A model generated the notes under the pieces. That model was not told the origin of the DNA. It ran no database searches and saw only the letters and a program-made list of their open reading frames with translations. A DNA stretch of 64,000 nucleotides, from assembly GCA_029255685.2 (NCBI GenBank), contig CM055315.2, forward strand, positions 44,683,705 to 44,747,704, given 5' to 3'. Both the position numbers and the translations under genes were made by a program. The DNA comes from Silene conica. Taxonomy: Eukaryota; Streptophyta; Magnoliopsida; Caryophyllales; Caryophyllaceae. Below are positions 21,810 through 32,870 of the stretch, piece by piece (the first letter of the stretch is position 1; each line of letters begins with the position of its first letter).

Positions 21810-22845
21810 GTTTATGTAACACCCCCATTTATCTAGAGGCCTGAACTAGGACTCTCCAGATAACTAAGGGTGTTACCATCTCGGTTGCCCGAGGTAGTAG
21901 ATAACAAAGGAAGAAAAACAGTACTTTATTCAATAATTAAAGTTAAACCAAAGTGTCGAAAGTATTACAACAGTGATAAACCAAAACTAAAAGTTCAAGT
22001 ACGGTGAAAAACTAAATAACTGGGCTATCACTAGACAGGTCTGATCCATGTTCTCTCCACCCTTCCAGCATCCATAGGTCTAAACCTGTCATTCTGCTCC
22101 CCAATAAATTGGATCAACACAGACACAAACAAACAACAAACAGGGTCAGCACGAGGTTGAGTAGGTAATATAATCACAACAAGAATAACGCAATAACAAT
22201 TCCTCCATTTCCTCCACAATCATTCCTCCACCACAACTCCAACGCACCACACCTCCCATGGCCATATCACAAGTCCCTTATCACAAGACCCATATCACAA
22301 GACCCAATCACAACCTCCGTCCTCCACAACAAACAGTAATATCAATCAATCATAATATATTCACAACTTAATGTAACATTCATACGATAGATATTCTCAT
22401 GTCAATTCACAACCACCAATATAAATATTCCCCTACCTCAAAACTGCGGAAGATAATTGCAAGTGCGCAACAGCTACTTAAAAGTGTTCCACGCGGAAAC
22501 CTCCACCTAAACATATATCATATAATTAATAAACTCCCTACATCTCGTAATATACGTACACATTCTTTTTATAGAAACCTCCTATACTTAGAAAGTTTCC
22601 TAACAACCAAGGTTACCCAAAATAGTAACCTTCCAAATATGGCAACTTTCCAAATATAACAACTTTCTAAATATATCATCCCGTAACACAAGACTTCCAA
22701 ATTAGGTAAACTTCTAATCATGGCAACTAAATTTTGAAATTCAAAGCATACAAAACCTTCCCATAATAGTTATTAATATGCCATAATAACAAAGATATTA
22801 TCATAATAATATTAATTAAAAATATACCCAAATATAATAATTCTA

Positions 22846-22856
22846 TTAATAATAAC

Positions 22857-22908
<52 letters not shown>
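22846..22908. repeat. TAA/AAT trinucleotide microsatellite
   Basis: An almost pure run of TAA units in the left LTR of element B, ending at the 5' junction of LINE copy 1. It may be the landing site, since the right-hand junction of both LINE copies lies in the same AATAATAGG context. Confidence 0.9.
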
Positions 22909-22910
22909 GG

Positions 22911-24463
22911 ATGATGGCACTATTGTCGGGGATACCGTGGTTGTGGGGAAGGTTTTGGCAATGATTATGGAGGATGGGCCGCGATCGGGTCTCCATCTTA
23001 ATATTGGCAAGACCGAGGTTTTTTGGCCTTCTGAAGACCCGCGCAGCCGGGATTTTGGTGTTTTTCCTTCTGATATTGCTCGCCCTGTGCGGGGTGTCCA
23101 GGTCCTTGGTGGCCCGGTGAGTGTGTGCCCGGTTTTTCGCAGTGAGGTTGTGATGGGGAGAGTGGCTCGGACTATTGCGCTCATGGACTCTGTCTCTCTG
23201 ATTGATGATCCGCAGTGTGAGCTTCTTTTGCTTCGGGCCTGTACCGGTATCTCGAAGCTTTACTTCGCTTTGCGTACTTGTTCCCCTGATGCGTTTGGGT
23301 CCGCTGCGCCTATGTTTGATGCGGCTTTGCGCTCTCATCTAGAGCGTATCGTCACCGCTTCTGGACCAGGTTTTGGAGACTGGCAATGGCGGCTTGCCAC
23401 CCTACCCTTTTCCTTTGGTGGACTTGGTGTGTACGCTGCCAGTGACGTCCTGCACTATGCTTTCCTGGCTTCTCGGTTGCAGTCTATGGACCTGCAGAAT
23501 CGGCTTCTTCATGGTGTGGGTGTTCCTGACCCCGGCTCTTCTTTTCAGTCAGCTTTGGGTGCTTTTGCTGCAGTTACGGGATCTGATTTTCTGCGCAACC
23601 CTTCTGAGATCGCTGCCACCAAACTTATGAAGAAATTGACAGATGTTTATTTCACAACGGTTGTTGCTTCAGCGACGTCGGTTTTCTCGTTGACCCCTCG
23701 TCAGGTAGCGCTTTGGAAGTCCCAGCTGGGAGGTCACTCATCTGATTGGTTGCGTGTGGTTCCTATTTCTGGTTTGGGACAGACTATGAACAGTAGGACT
23801 TACCGGTGCGTGCTCAGCTATCGTTTGGGTGTTCCGCTGTTTCCGGTGTCCTTGCCTTGCTCGGCTTGCTCCCGGGTTTTTGATGGTGATATCTTCGGGG
23901 ATCACGCTGTCTCTTGCGTTAGTGCTGTTGGTGTCAAACATCGGCATAACCTTGTTCGTGATACTCTTTTGGATATTTGCTACCGGTCAGGGATCTCTAC
24001 TGGTCGGGAGGTGGATATTGGGTTGCTCGATGGTGCGGGGGGATCTTTGCGGCCTGCTGATTTGCTGCTCTATTCTTGGGACAGGGGGCGCGATGTTTGT
24101 GTGGATTTGGTTGGGTCTTCTCCTTTGACTCAGTCGAGCATGGCTGATTTTGTGCCAGGAGGGGTGGTGGTTGATGCTGCTAGGAGGAAGTGCGCCAAGT
24201 ACAGGGACTTGTGCGCAGGGCATGGTTATGGCTTCTTGCCTTTCTCCTTCTCTTCTTTGGGGGAATTAGGAGAAGATGCTGTTTCCTTGCTCAAGCGGAT
24301 TCAGAAGTTTTCTGTGTCCCAGGATGCCGGATCGCGGAGCGCTGCTTTTATTTTTTCTCGCCTTAGTTTTGCTATTGCTAAGGGAGTGGGCGCCCAGCTA
24401 GTTTCGCGGGTGCCCACAAATTTCATGTAATTTTTGCTTTATTTTATTTAATAAAAGTTCCCG

Positions 24464-24496
<33 letters not shown>

Positions 24497-24539
24497 TGCT
24501 TAGAATGGCATAGCAGGTAAAAAAAAAAAAAAAAAAAAA
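22911..24539 (+). mobile_element. LINE copy 1, 5'-truncated
   Basis: It is a 5'-truncated copy of the LINE at 28505-32870, starting inside the reverse transcriptase domain just at the YLDD region. It keeps 497 codons in one frame (22937-24430) covering the end of reverse transcriptase, the linker, the C-terminal CCHC-like finger (CSACSRVFDGDIFGDHAVSC) and the endonuclease-like tail. The 3' end has AATAAAAG, a TAA-repeat stretch, a short extra sequence and a poly-A run to 24539. AATAATAGG at 22902-22910 and 24540-24548 is a plausible target duplication. 5' truncation with an A-rich tail is the normal result of target-primed reverse transcription. By eye it differs from copy 2 at about 7% in its first 240 bases and less further on. 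Confidence 0.88.
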
Positions 24540-25295
24540 AATAATAGGAATAATAATAATAAAATTAACAAAACGAGAACACCCCAACAAACCGTGACAA
24601 CAGCCCGTGTACCAACACCCTTAAACCACCGTGTCACGCCCAACCACCGCCAACAGCCACCCCCGCCTGTTCCCAGAACCACCTTCCACCATTCTAACCT
24701 CCAGAAACCATCTCGCCGACTGCCGGTGATCAGAACCCGACACCCAAACCGACCAGACTCTACGCCCCCTGTCCTGACCACACACTCTTTGATAACCCCT
24801 CGACACCAGACCGGCCACCGTCAGCAACCCCTCTCACCACCAGAACCTTCCCCTGACACCAGACACGAGACACACGGTGGTAACATCGTGTCGACCTCCC
24901 CCGAGTCAACGATGTTACCACCCCCAACACCCTGTACACGATACAAAAAAACCAAAAGCAGAGACAATCAGAAAACAACTCTCCCGACAGCCCCTCTTTA
25001 ACCCCCTGTACCACCACGACCAACCACCCTTAGCCACCGTGACTTCCACCCTTGACACCCCCTAACCACTACCCAACTCCATACGTGAATACTATAAAAC
25101 AAAACTACTGATTCACTAAGAAAAACGCGTGATAACAGTGACAGAATAAACTCAGGTACATTTAATATAAAACAACCTCCTGACACTGATTTCGCCACCC
25201 TCCACAACGCCCCTATACGGCCAACGACAGTCCCATTATAATCTACACATGTTCAGTATATATCCCAGTATAAAATTATGCAAAAACATCAAAGA

Positions 25296-27221
25296 TTAAA
25301 CCATACAAGGCGTCACACTAGGCCGGATGAATCCCTTCTCAGCCAATTCATCCAGTTGCTTTTTCAATTCTTCTATCTCCTTTGGTCCCATACGGTAAGG
25401 TGATTTTGATATCGGTCCTGCACCCGGCTTGAGGTCGATGGAGAAGTCGACCTCCCTCCTAGGTGGTAATCCTGACACATCGTCCCGGAACACACCCTCA
25501 AACTCCTTCACCACAGGTATCTCACTAACACTTGGTGTCTTTGTCTCACAATTCCACATCTGGCACAGGATTAAACTTTCCCCCTTCCGCAGACTCGACT
25601 TAAGGGTATTAACTGATATGAACTTGACTTTAGGTTTAACCACGAATCCACTATAGGTCACTCGCACCCCTTTAGGTCCCTTCAGAGAAATTTTCTTTTG
25701 ATAAAAATCAATAAAAGCTCGGTATTTCCCCAGCCAATCCATTCCCAGGATTACTTCAAAACCCCCTAATGGGAACTCGATAAGGTCGCAATGGAAAACC
25801 ACTTCCCCAATCTTGATGGGTACGCTCCTAAAGACTCTATTACATGACACCGACTCCCCGGACGGTATTGTTACAGAATCCTCAACCCAATCATACATAA
25901 CAAGCCCTAACTCCCTAGCATGATCTCTAGACACAAAAGAATGGGTTGCGCCGGAATCAAAAAGTACAAAGGTAGGTTTAAGATTCACAAGAAATGTACC
26001 AGTCACTACATGGGCGTCATCCTGGGCAGCCTGCTTCTCCATGGCAAATAGCTTGCCACTCGTCTTCACCCCACTCTGGCTGGTAGAAGCTACACCAGTC
26101 TGCTGATTGCCTTCGGCTACGGTCTTCTGGTTACTGCCACTCCCATTGTACTGGTTGTGCTGGGAACGGTTCTGATAACTACTGTAACTCTTCTGGTAGT
26201 TATTGTTAGTACTAGACCTTGAATTCCCTCCGTAGCTCGACATAGGGGTACGATACCCTCCACTCCCCGAGGTGTTCATGCGGGACCCACTGTACCCCGG
26301 AGTTGGGGTACGGTAACCCCCAGATTGATATCCTCCTGAAGATCGACATACAGCCTGCTTATGCCCCGTCTTTCCACACCCATAACATACGATCCCCACA
26401 GAATTGGTTCTCGAACTCCCACTCCTGTAGTTTCCTCCACTCTGGTTCCTGGTACCAGCCGAAGCATTGTTATTGAAATATCCACTGTACTTGTTAGAAT
26501 TCTGCTTCTTCGACCCTGCATTGTCACTCAAGGTCTCAGTCTTCCTCTTGTCACTTCTTGTCTTCTTCTCTTCTTTAATCATATCTGCGAGCCTCTCTGC
26601 TGCCCCAACCCGTAAATAGATATCTCGGACAGTAGTGGGTGGTGCAGCAATGAGTCTCTTCTTAACAGCTATGGTTAACCCTCTTTCAAACTTCATGGCA
26701 AGCATCGGCTCATCCATCCCCATCTCTCCCACATGACCCAATAACTGAAGGAATTTCCGGTAGTAAACCTCCACAGTCATCTCGTCAGTCATACGGAAAA
26801 GTTCGAACTCTTCTCTCAGCTTACTCTTTTGGAATTCTGGTAGAAATACTTCAAATAGGATCCTCTTAAAAGCGACCCACTCCACATGATTAATTCTGTC
26901 CCCCATAGCTGCTTCCCTGATTTCCCCTTTGTTACTAGTCCACCAATCACCAGCCATCCCCCTCAGATAATAAGCAGCTTGGTCTACTCTCAGCTCTTCC
27001 GGACAGTCTATCAACTCGAACAAGTTGCTGAATTCACGGCACCATTCCCCAAGCAGATGAGGTTCCCCTTCTCCTGTGAACTGCGTAGGGTTATGCCTTG
27101 CGATGATGGTGCTCATCTTGGCAGAATCCAAGCGTTTGGCCCGAAGAGCCTCATTCTCTGCTAATATTCGATCTAGCTCCTCTTGGGTGATGTCAACTGC
27201 GTTATTCCTTCTCGGAGGCAT
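25296..27221 (-). CDS. Chromovirus gag-protease ORF of element B
   Basis: One open frame of 641 codons from ATG at 27221. It starts MPPRRNN, as in Tekay/Del gag proteins. The gag core contains FTGEGEPHLLGEWCREF and a basic segment, then Ser/Gly/Asn/Tyr-rich sequence around a CCHC knuckle (CYGCGKTGHKQAVC, about residues 280-293). The retropepsin follows with FVLFDSGATHSFVS (active-site DSG, about residue 423) and EVILGMDWL. The end reaches the first conserved strand of reverse transcriptase ([15 protein letters not shown]) and then runs into LTR sequence. Gag assembles particles; protease cuts the polyprotein. The element is not whole because pol is incomplete. Confidence 0.88.
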   Translation of the reverse strand: MPPRRNNAVDITQEELDRILAENEALRAKRLDSAKMSTIIARHNPTQFTGEGEPHLLGEWCREFSNLFELIDCPEELRVDQAAYYLRGMAGDWWTSNKGEIREAAMGDRINHVEWVAFKRILFEVFLPEFQKSKLREEFELFRMTDEMTVEVYYRKFLQLLGHVGEMGMDEPMLAMKFERGLTIAVKKRLIAAPPTTVRDIYLRVGAAERLADMIKEEKKTRSDKRKTETLSDNAGSKKQNSNKYSGYFNNNASAGTRNQSGGNYRSGSSRTNSVGIVCYGCGKTGHKQAVCRSSGGYQSGGYRTPTPGYSGSRMNTSGSGGYRTPMSSYGGNSRSSTNNNYQKSYSSYQNRSQHNQYNGSGSNQKTVAEGNQQTGVASTSQSGVKTSGKLFAMEKQAAQDDAHVVTGTFLVNLKPTFVLFDSGATHSFVSRDHARELGLVMYDWVEDSVTIPSGESVSCNRVFRSVPIKIGEVVFHCDLIEFPLGGFEVILGMDWLGKYRAFIDFYQKKISLKGPKGVRVTYSGFVVKPKVKFISVNTLKSSLRKGESLILCQMWNCETKTPSVSEIPVVKEFEGVFRDDVSGLPPRREVDFSIDLKPGAGPISKSPYRMGPKEIEELKKQLDELAEKGFIRPSVTPCMV

Positions 27222-27559
27222 TCTATAATTTACAAGGAAAACAATGAGCCCTGGTTAAGGAAGGGTACTCACTTAGACTTACATCCCTATCATGGTAGTA
27301 CCATTTTTCTCATGCTTTTACAATATTAAAACTCTTCTTAGCATAAAATCTAATATGGAGGCTTAGGGATCACATAACCGCATATCATTAGGCATGCATA
27401 ACTATGAATATAAACCGATTAACGCATATATCCACATCATTATGTACTCTATGTAAAGCAACCATATACTCCATGCCAGCCACATAACGGAAAGTTTCAT
27501 ATAACCCTTATCATGCTTGAGCATCACTTCCCATTACTTCCTATTCTACCCTTTTCGCT

Positions 27560-27745
27560 CGTATTCACTCAAGGTATCCGGGTAAAACTGAAAGGGCCTA
27601 TGGTTCAGTGTGAGGGGGCCCCAGACTCATACATCCCCTTTAGTGTGCTCCTAACAGTTCTATCCCGGGATTCATTTTATTTAGACTCTTCCTACATTCA
27701 TTGGGTTCATTAGGTTAGGCCTGAGGATCGTTCTCTCTGATACCA
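27560..27745 (-). promoter_or_regulatory. Element B leader and tRNA-Met primer binding site
   Basis: The primer site is CTCTGATACCA on the plus strand (27735-27745), three bases from the LTR at 27749; it complements initiator tRNA-Met. The adjoining leader, with paired GGGCC words near 27590-27625 and TTAGACTCTTCCTACATTCAT near 27690, is shared with 54050-54231 and 58520-58690, so it is probably needed for packaging or reverse transcription. Confidence 0.8.
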
Positions 27746-28504
27746 CTTTGTAACACCCCCATTTATCTAGAGGCCTGAACTAGGACTCTCCAGATAACTA
27801 AGGGTGTTACCATCTCGGTTGCCCGAGGTAGTAGATAACAAAGGAAGAAAAACAGTACTTTATTCAATAATTAAAGTTAAACCAAAGTGTCGAAAGTATT
27901 ACAACTGTGATAAACCAAAACTAAAAGTTCAAGTACGGTGAAAAACTAAATAACTGGGCTATCACTAGACAGGTCTGATCCATGTTCTCTCCACCCTTCC
28001 AGCATCCATAGGTCTAAACCTGTCATTCTGCTCCCCAATAAATTGGATCAACACAGACACAAACAAACAACAAACAGGGTCAACACGAGGTTGAGTAGGT
28101 AATATAATCACCACATGAATAACGCAATAACAATTCCTCCATTTCCTCCACAATCATTCCTCCACCACAACTGCAACGCACCACACCTCCCATGGCCATA
28201 TCACAAGTCCCTTATCACAAGACCCATATCACAAGACCCAATCATAACCTCCGTCCTCCACAACAAATAGTAATATCAATCAATCATAATATATTCACAA
28301 CTTAATATAACATCCATACGATAGATATTCTCATGTCAATTCACAACCACCAATATAAATATTCCCCTACCTCAAAACTGCGGAAGATAATTGTAAGTGC
28401 GCAACAACTACTTAAAAGTGTTCCACGCGGAAACCTCCACCTAAACATATATCATATAATCAATAAACTCCCTACATCTCGTAATATACGTACATATTCT
28501 TTTT

Positions 28505-31500
28505 GCTTCCTTTCTCGATGCTAGATTATGCTCGAAAGATAGTGAGCGGGCAAAGGCAAATGGAAGACTCGGACGCTAGGGAGAGAGCTGCTTGGTCGAT
28601 GAGTCATTCGCTGACTTTGTTAGGTAAACTACTGCGATGCGTCTTCCCTTTTTATTCTCTCGTTCTGAGACACAAGAACCTGATAGGCGGTTGGGTAATA
28701 ATTTTTTGAGCGAGAGAGGAGAGTGAACAACGATTTTGCGATTAGGGCTCGTGGTTGCCTGCCGCCACCAGTTCCCGCCTCTACAGTGCCCGGACGTCGC
28801 CGGCGATCATCGCATCGGAACCGCCTTTCCCCGGCGAGTTCAACGGTGGTGTTTTAGGGTTGGTTCGTGGGTTTGCTGCCGTCACCGGATCTCTTCACCC
28901 AGCGTCTCCAGTCTTCGTCGGTGGCCTTTGCCGGCAACTAACACCGACGTGGGTGGCGGTGGTCGTCGTAGGCGGTTTCAGGTGGTTTTAGTGAGAAGAG
29001 CGGCGTGAGAGTGCGAATTGCTTAGGGTTCCTGCCGCGTGCTACCGTCACCGGCTCTCTTCACCCAGCGGTGCCCAGACGTCGCCGGTGGCCTTATTGCC
29101 GTCGCCTGACACCGACGTGGGTTGTGGTGATCGCCGTTGTCGGTTTTAGGTAATTCCCGTCTTTCTCCGTCGCGTTTTTCTGTTCGTTGCCGTCTGTAAC
29201 CATCATCGCCGGCGGCAACCTCACGTTGCCGACGTAAACAACCTCCCTGTGCCGGTGACCTCACGTTGCCAGCGCTTCAACGTGGTGGTGGTTTTCCTGT
29301 TTTAAACGGCATTTTCGTCTGCGGTTATTGCGGTTTTTTGTGTGGTTTTGGCTGGTTGCGGTGCTGTTGGGTGCGGTTGGTTTCCCTCGTCGTGTCTGCG
29401 GTCTCCGGCGTTTCTGCCGGCGTAGGTGTTTTCAGGGGGTGCTCGCCGGGTCTGGTGCGTGTTACCTTTTCTTGGTTTGTGGTGTTGCAGCGTGTTGTGG
29501 TATTTGGTGTGTCGTTGTGGTCTAGCCGGAGGGTCTCGTTGCTGCCGGTTCCCTAACGGTGGTTATCAGTGGTTTCCGGGAAGTGTGGGACTGTTTTCTT
29601 CGGGCTTCTCGGAGACGGATTGGTCTTTGGTGCGTTGAGGTTATGACCGACGTGGTTCGGTACCATTGTCCTTTTGTGGGACTTTCCGGTTGTCAAGATG
29701 GTCGTGGTAATGGTCTCAAAAAAGCTCTCATGCTTACTCATCTGCGTGATCGACACTGTAATGGCGATGCTCAGGTTATTACTCGACAATCTCTTACTTC
29801 CTTATCTATTTTTGTCGAGGGTGAGACTACCTTTAGTCGTATGGGTATTTGGTTATGTGGGGTTTGTATGAGGACTCATGCTCATAGTAAGCGTTGCCTG
29901 CATGGGGATGGATCCGTTATTGAGGCACCAGATTCGGGTGATGGTGTTGTCTCTTTCGTTCTTTACGATTTTCCTAGGCCGTCTGATCCTGACTCGCCTT
30001 TGCTTTCTGATTGTGCTGATCATGTGGTTGGGGGTGGATTCTCTGTTACTTCTCTTGATCGGTTGTTGTCTAAGGGCTTGAGAACCGTGAAATCTATCCC
30101 GCCTCGTTGTCGTTTGGGTTTTTCGCGGGTTCTTAAAGGGGCCCTAGATGTTGTGATCCGTTCTCCTTCGGATCTCTCATCTTGGGTTGCCTTGCTTGTT
30201 TTACCCCTTTGCATCCTCAAGACCTTTTCTCCGAGGAGTAGTCGTGAGTGTCGTGCTGCTATCCGGCGTCAGCGGCAAGAGGAGAGCATTTCTCGCGCTA
30301 TTTGTTCTTGGGGTGTGCCTGGTGGTATGTTGCAGGTTCTTCGGGATACCTTAGCTGCGTCTCCTCCCTCTTTTCGGTTTGATGAGGCGATTGACTTGGG
30401 TGAGGCTAATGTTAAGCAGTGTCGTAGGAAGATTTGTGATGGTCATTACACTGCAGCTGTTCGTGTGCTATCATCTTCTGGAGTTGCCCCTTACAGTACA
30501 GCTACTCTAGCGGCTTTGGCGGATAAGCACCCCATTGTCCCTTCGCCTATTTTGCCTTCTCGGTCTGCAGGTAATCCTCCTCTTGTTGCTTCCATCTCCG
30601 TTATCCAGGGTATGATTCAGGGGTTCCCGCGTGGTACTTCTTGTGGGTGGGATGGTTTACGCGCTCATCATCTTCTTGATTGTTTGAGTGGTGTTGCGGC
30701 TGCCGTTTCCGATGAGTTGTTGGCTTCTATTTCTGGGGTGGTTAATCTCTTTCTTGAGGGACGATGTCCGCTGGTTCTTGGTGAGTATATTGCAAGTGCG
30801 CCGCTGACCCCGCTTGTTAAGCCGGGTGGTGGTATCCGTCCTATTGCCGTGGGCACGATCTGGAGGCGCCTTGTTTCCAAGGTTGGTGCCTTTTTGGTTG
30901 GTCCATCTTTGAGTGGTTATTTTGATGGACTTCAGTTTGGGGTTGGTGTTTCTGGTGGGGGAGAGGCTATCCTGCATGCCTTGAACCGGTTGGTTGAGAG
31001 TCGGGGTGATGAGGTGGGTCTTTCTATGCTGTTGGTTGATTTCCAGAACGCTTTTAACATGGTTGATAGGGAGGTGATGTTGCGGGAGGTGCGTCGTCAG
31101 TGCCCCGCTCTTTCTTGTTGGGTGGAGTTTTGCTATTCCCGGCCCGCTCATTTGTATTATGGGGAGCATACCTTGTGGTCCTGCCAGGGTGTTCAGCAGG
31201 GTGATCCTTTAGGCCCCTTGCTCTTTTCGCTGGTTTTACATCCTTTGGCTTGTAAGATTCGTGACTCTTTCGACTTGAGTTTGCAGGCTTGGTATTTGGA
31301 TGATAGAATTATTGTCGGGGATACCGTGGTTGTGGGGCAGGTTTTGGAGATGATTATGGAGGATGGGCCGCGATCGGGTCTCCATCTTAATATTGGCAAG
31401 ACCGAGGTTTTCTGGCCGTCTGAAGACCCGCGTAGCCGGGTTTTGGGTGTTTTTCCTTCTGCTATTGCTCGTCCTCTTCGTGGTGTCCAGGTTCTTGGTG

Positions 31501-32870
31501 GTCCGGTGAGTGTGTGCCCAGACTTTCGCAGTGAGGTTGTGATGGGGAGAGTGGCTCGGACTATTGGGCTCATGGACTCCGTTTCTCTGATTGATGACCC
31601 ACAGTGTGAGCTTCTTTTGCTCCGGGCCTATACCAGTATCTCGAAGCTTTACTTCGCTTTGCGTACTTGTTCCCCTGATGCGTTCGGCTCCGCTGCGCCT
31701 ATTTTTGACGCGGCTTTGCGTTCTCATGTAGAACGTATCGTCACCGCTTCTGGACCAGGTTTTGGTGACTGGCAGTGGCGGGTTGCCACACTCCCCTTTT
31801 CCTTTGGTGGGCTTGGTGTGTACGCTGTCAGTGACGTCCTGCACTATGCTTTCCTGGCTTCTCGGTTGCAGTCTGTGGATCTGCAGGATCGGCTTCTTCA
31901 GATTTCGGGTGTCCATGACCCCGGACCTTCTTTTCAGTCAGCTCTGGGTGCTTTTGCTACAGTTACGGGATCTGATTTTCTGCGCAACCCTTCTGAGATC
32001 GCTGCCACCAAACTTATGAAGAAATTGGCAGATGTTTATTTCACGAGGGTTGTTGCTTCGGCGGAGTCGGTTTACTCGTTGACTCCTCGTCAGGTTGCGC
32101 TTTGGAAGTCCCAGCAGGGAGGTCACTCATCTGATTGGTTGCGTGTGGTTCCTATTTCCGGTTTGGGGCAGACTATGAACAGTAGGACTTACCGGTGCGT
32201 GCTCAGCTATCGTTTGGGTGTTCCGCTGTTTCCAGTGTCCTTGCCTTGTTCGGCTTGCTCCCGGGTTTTTGATGGCGATATCTTCGGGGATCACGCTGTC
32301 TCCTGCGTTAGTGTTGTTGGTGTCAAACATCGGCATAACCTTGTTCGTGATACTCTTTTGGATATTTGCTACCGGTCGGGGATCTCTACTGGTCGTGAGG
32401 TGGATATTGGGTTGCTCGATGGTGCGGGTGGACCTTTGCGGCCTACTGATTTGCTGCTCTATTCTTGGGACCGGGGGCGCGATGTTTGTGTGGATTTGGT
32501 TGGGTCCTCTCCATTGACTCAGTCGGGCATGGCTGATTTTGTGCGAGGAGGGGTTGTGGTTGATGCTGCTAGGAGGAAGTGCGCCAAGTACAGGGACTTG
32601 TGCGTGGGGCATGGTTATGGCTTCTTGCCTTTCTCCTTCTCTTCTTTGGGGGAATTAGGGGAAGATGCCGTTTCCTTGCTCAAGCGGATTCAGAAGTTTT
32701 CTGTGTCCCAGGATGCCGGATCGAGGAGCGCTGCTTTTATCTTTTCTCGCCTTAGTTTTGCCATTGCTAAGGGAGTGGGCGCCCAGCTAGTTTCGCAGGT
32801 GCCCACAAATTTCATGTAATTTTTCACTAATTTTTAATAAAAGTTCCCGGTTGATAATAAAAAAAAAAAA
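28505..32870 (+). mobile_element. Full-length LINE (copy 2) in element B right LTR
   Basis: About 4.4 kb: a GC-rich 5' region (28505-29642) with related GTCACCGG and CGGACGTCGCCGG words near 28780-29100, one long ORF (ending 32819), a short 3' end with AATAAAAG, and a poly-A run (about 32860-32874). The GC-rich 5' region stands out sharply from the AT-rich LTR and probably carries an internal promoter. The ORF is intact, so this copy may be recent and possibly active. The LTR resumes in the same AATAATAGG context as after copy 1. No clear target duplication is visible on the left. Confidence 0.88.
29643..32819 (+). CDS. LINE ORF: zinc finger, reverse transcriptase, RLE-like C-terminus
   Basis: The frame is open from ATG 29559 (1086 codons); I prefer ATG 29643, just before a C2H2-like finger (Cys37, Cys45, His61, His66, numbered from 29559). 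A second C/H cluster (CGVC ... HSKRC) follows. Reverse transcriptase spans about residues 350-640 with PRGTSCGWDGL, VDFQNAF (Asp494), GVQQGDPLGPLLF and YLDD (579-582). Near the C-terminus come a finger (CSAC ... GDHAVSC, 897-916) and a segment RPTDLLLY ... DVCVDL (Asp964, Asp979) resembling the restriction-like endonuclease of R2-type elements. No apurinic-type endonuclease domain is visible upstream. The protein would nick target DNA and reverse-transcribe the element RNA there. Similar ORFs are, as far as I recall, often annotated in plant genomes only as reverse transcriptase. The endonuclease assignment is inference. Confidence 0.85.
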   Translation: MTDVVRYHCPFVGLSGCQDGRGNGLKKALMLTHLRDRHCNGDAQVITRQSLTSLSIFVEGETTFSRMGIWLCGVCMRTHAHSKRCLHGDGSVIEAPDSGDGVVSFVLYDFPRPSDPDSPLLSDCADHVVGGGFSVTSLDRLLSKGLRTVKSIPPRCRLGFSRVLKGALDVVIRSPSDLSSWVALLVLPLCILKTFSPRSSRECRAAIRRQRQEESISRAICSWGVPGGMLQVLRDTLAASPPSFRFDEAIDLGEANVKQCRRKICDGHYTAAVRVLSSSGVAPYSTATLAALADKHPIVPSPILPSRSAGNPPLVASISVIQGMIQGFPRGTSCGWDGLRAHHLLDCLSGVAAAVSDELLASISGVVNLFLEGRCPLVLGEYIASAPLTPLVKPGGGIRPIAVGTIWRRLVSKVGAFLVGPSLSGYFDGLQFGVGVSGGGEAILHALNRLVESRGDEVGLSMLLVDFQNAFNMVDREVMLREVRRQCPALSCWVEFCYSRPAHLYYGEHTLWSCQGVQQGDPLGPLLFSLVLHPLACKIRDSFDLSLQAWYLDDRIIVGDTVVVGQVLEMIMEDGPRSGLHLNIGKTEVFWPSEDPRSRVLGVFPSAIARPLRGVQVLGGPVSVCPDFRSEVVMGRVARTIGLMDSVSLIDDPQCELLLLRAYTSISKLYFALRTCSPDAFGSAAPIFDAALRSHVERIVTASGPGFGDWQWRVATLPFSFGGLGVYAVSDVLHYAFLASRLQSVDLQDRLLQISGVHDPGPSFQSALGAFATVTGSDFLRNPSEIAATKLMKKLADVYFTRVVASAESVYSLTPRQVALWKSQQGGHSSDWLRVVPISGLGQTMNSRTYRCVLSYRLGVPLFPVSLPCSACSRVFDGDIFGDHAVSCVSVVGVKHRHNLVRDTLLDICYRSGISTGREVDIGLLDGAGGPLRPTDLLLYSWDRGRDVCVDLVGSSPLTQSGMADFVRGGVVVDAARRKCAKYRDLCVGHGYGFLPFSFSSLGELGEDAVSLLKRIQKFSVSQDAGSRSAAFIFSRLSFAIAKGVGAQLVSQVPTNFM

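Larger units (their letters stand above)
21815..25308 (-). repeat. Left LTR of element B (holds LINE copy 1)
   Basis: It matches the right LTR from TGTAACACCCCC through the CTCGG-TTGC-CCGAG hairpin (21880-21893), and again after the LINE (24549-25308). It includes a long TAA microsatellite (22846-22908) where the LINE begins. The LTR sequence stops matching near 25308, where pol-side sequence begins. The ORFs of about 60-135 codons in this LTR recur in the right LTR as non-coding shadows. Confidence 0.8.

Noticed and set aside
22727-23338. Minus-strand ORF of 203 codons over LINE copy 1
   Set aside because: It is antisense to the LINE reverse transcriptase end and the TAA repeat, giving a poly-Leu run; a shadow.
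24594-25001. Pro/Thr-rich ORF of 135 codons, and similar ORFs at 32936-33408
   Set aside because: They lie in the two LTRs of element B, recur as shifted frames, and have no recognisable domain or start context.
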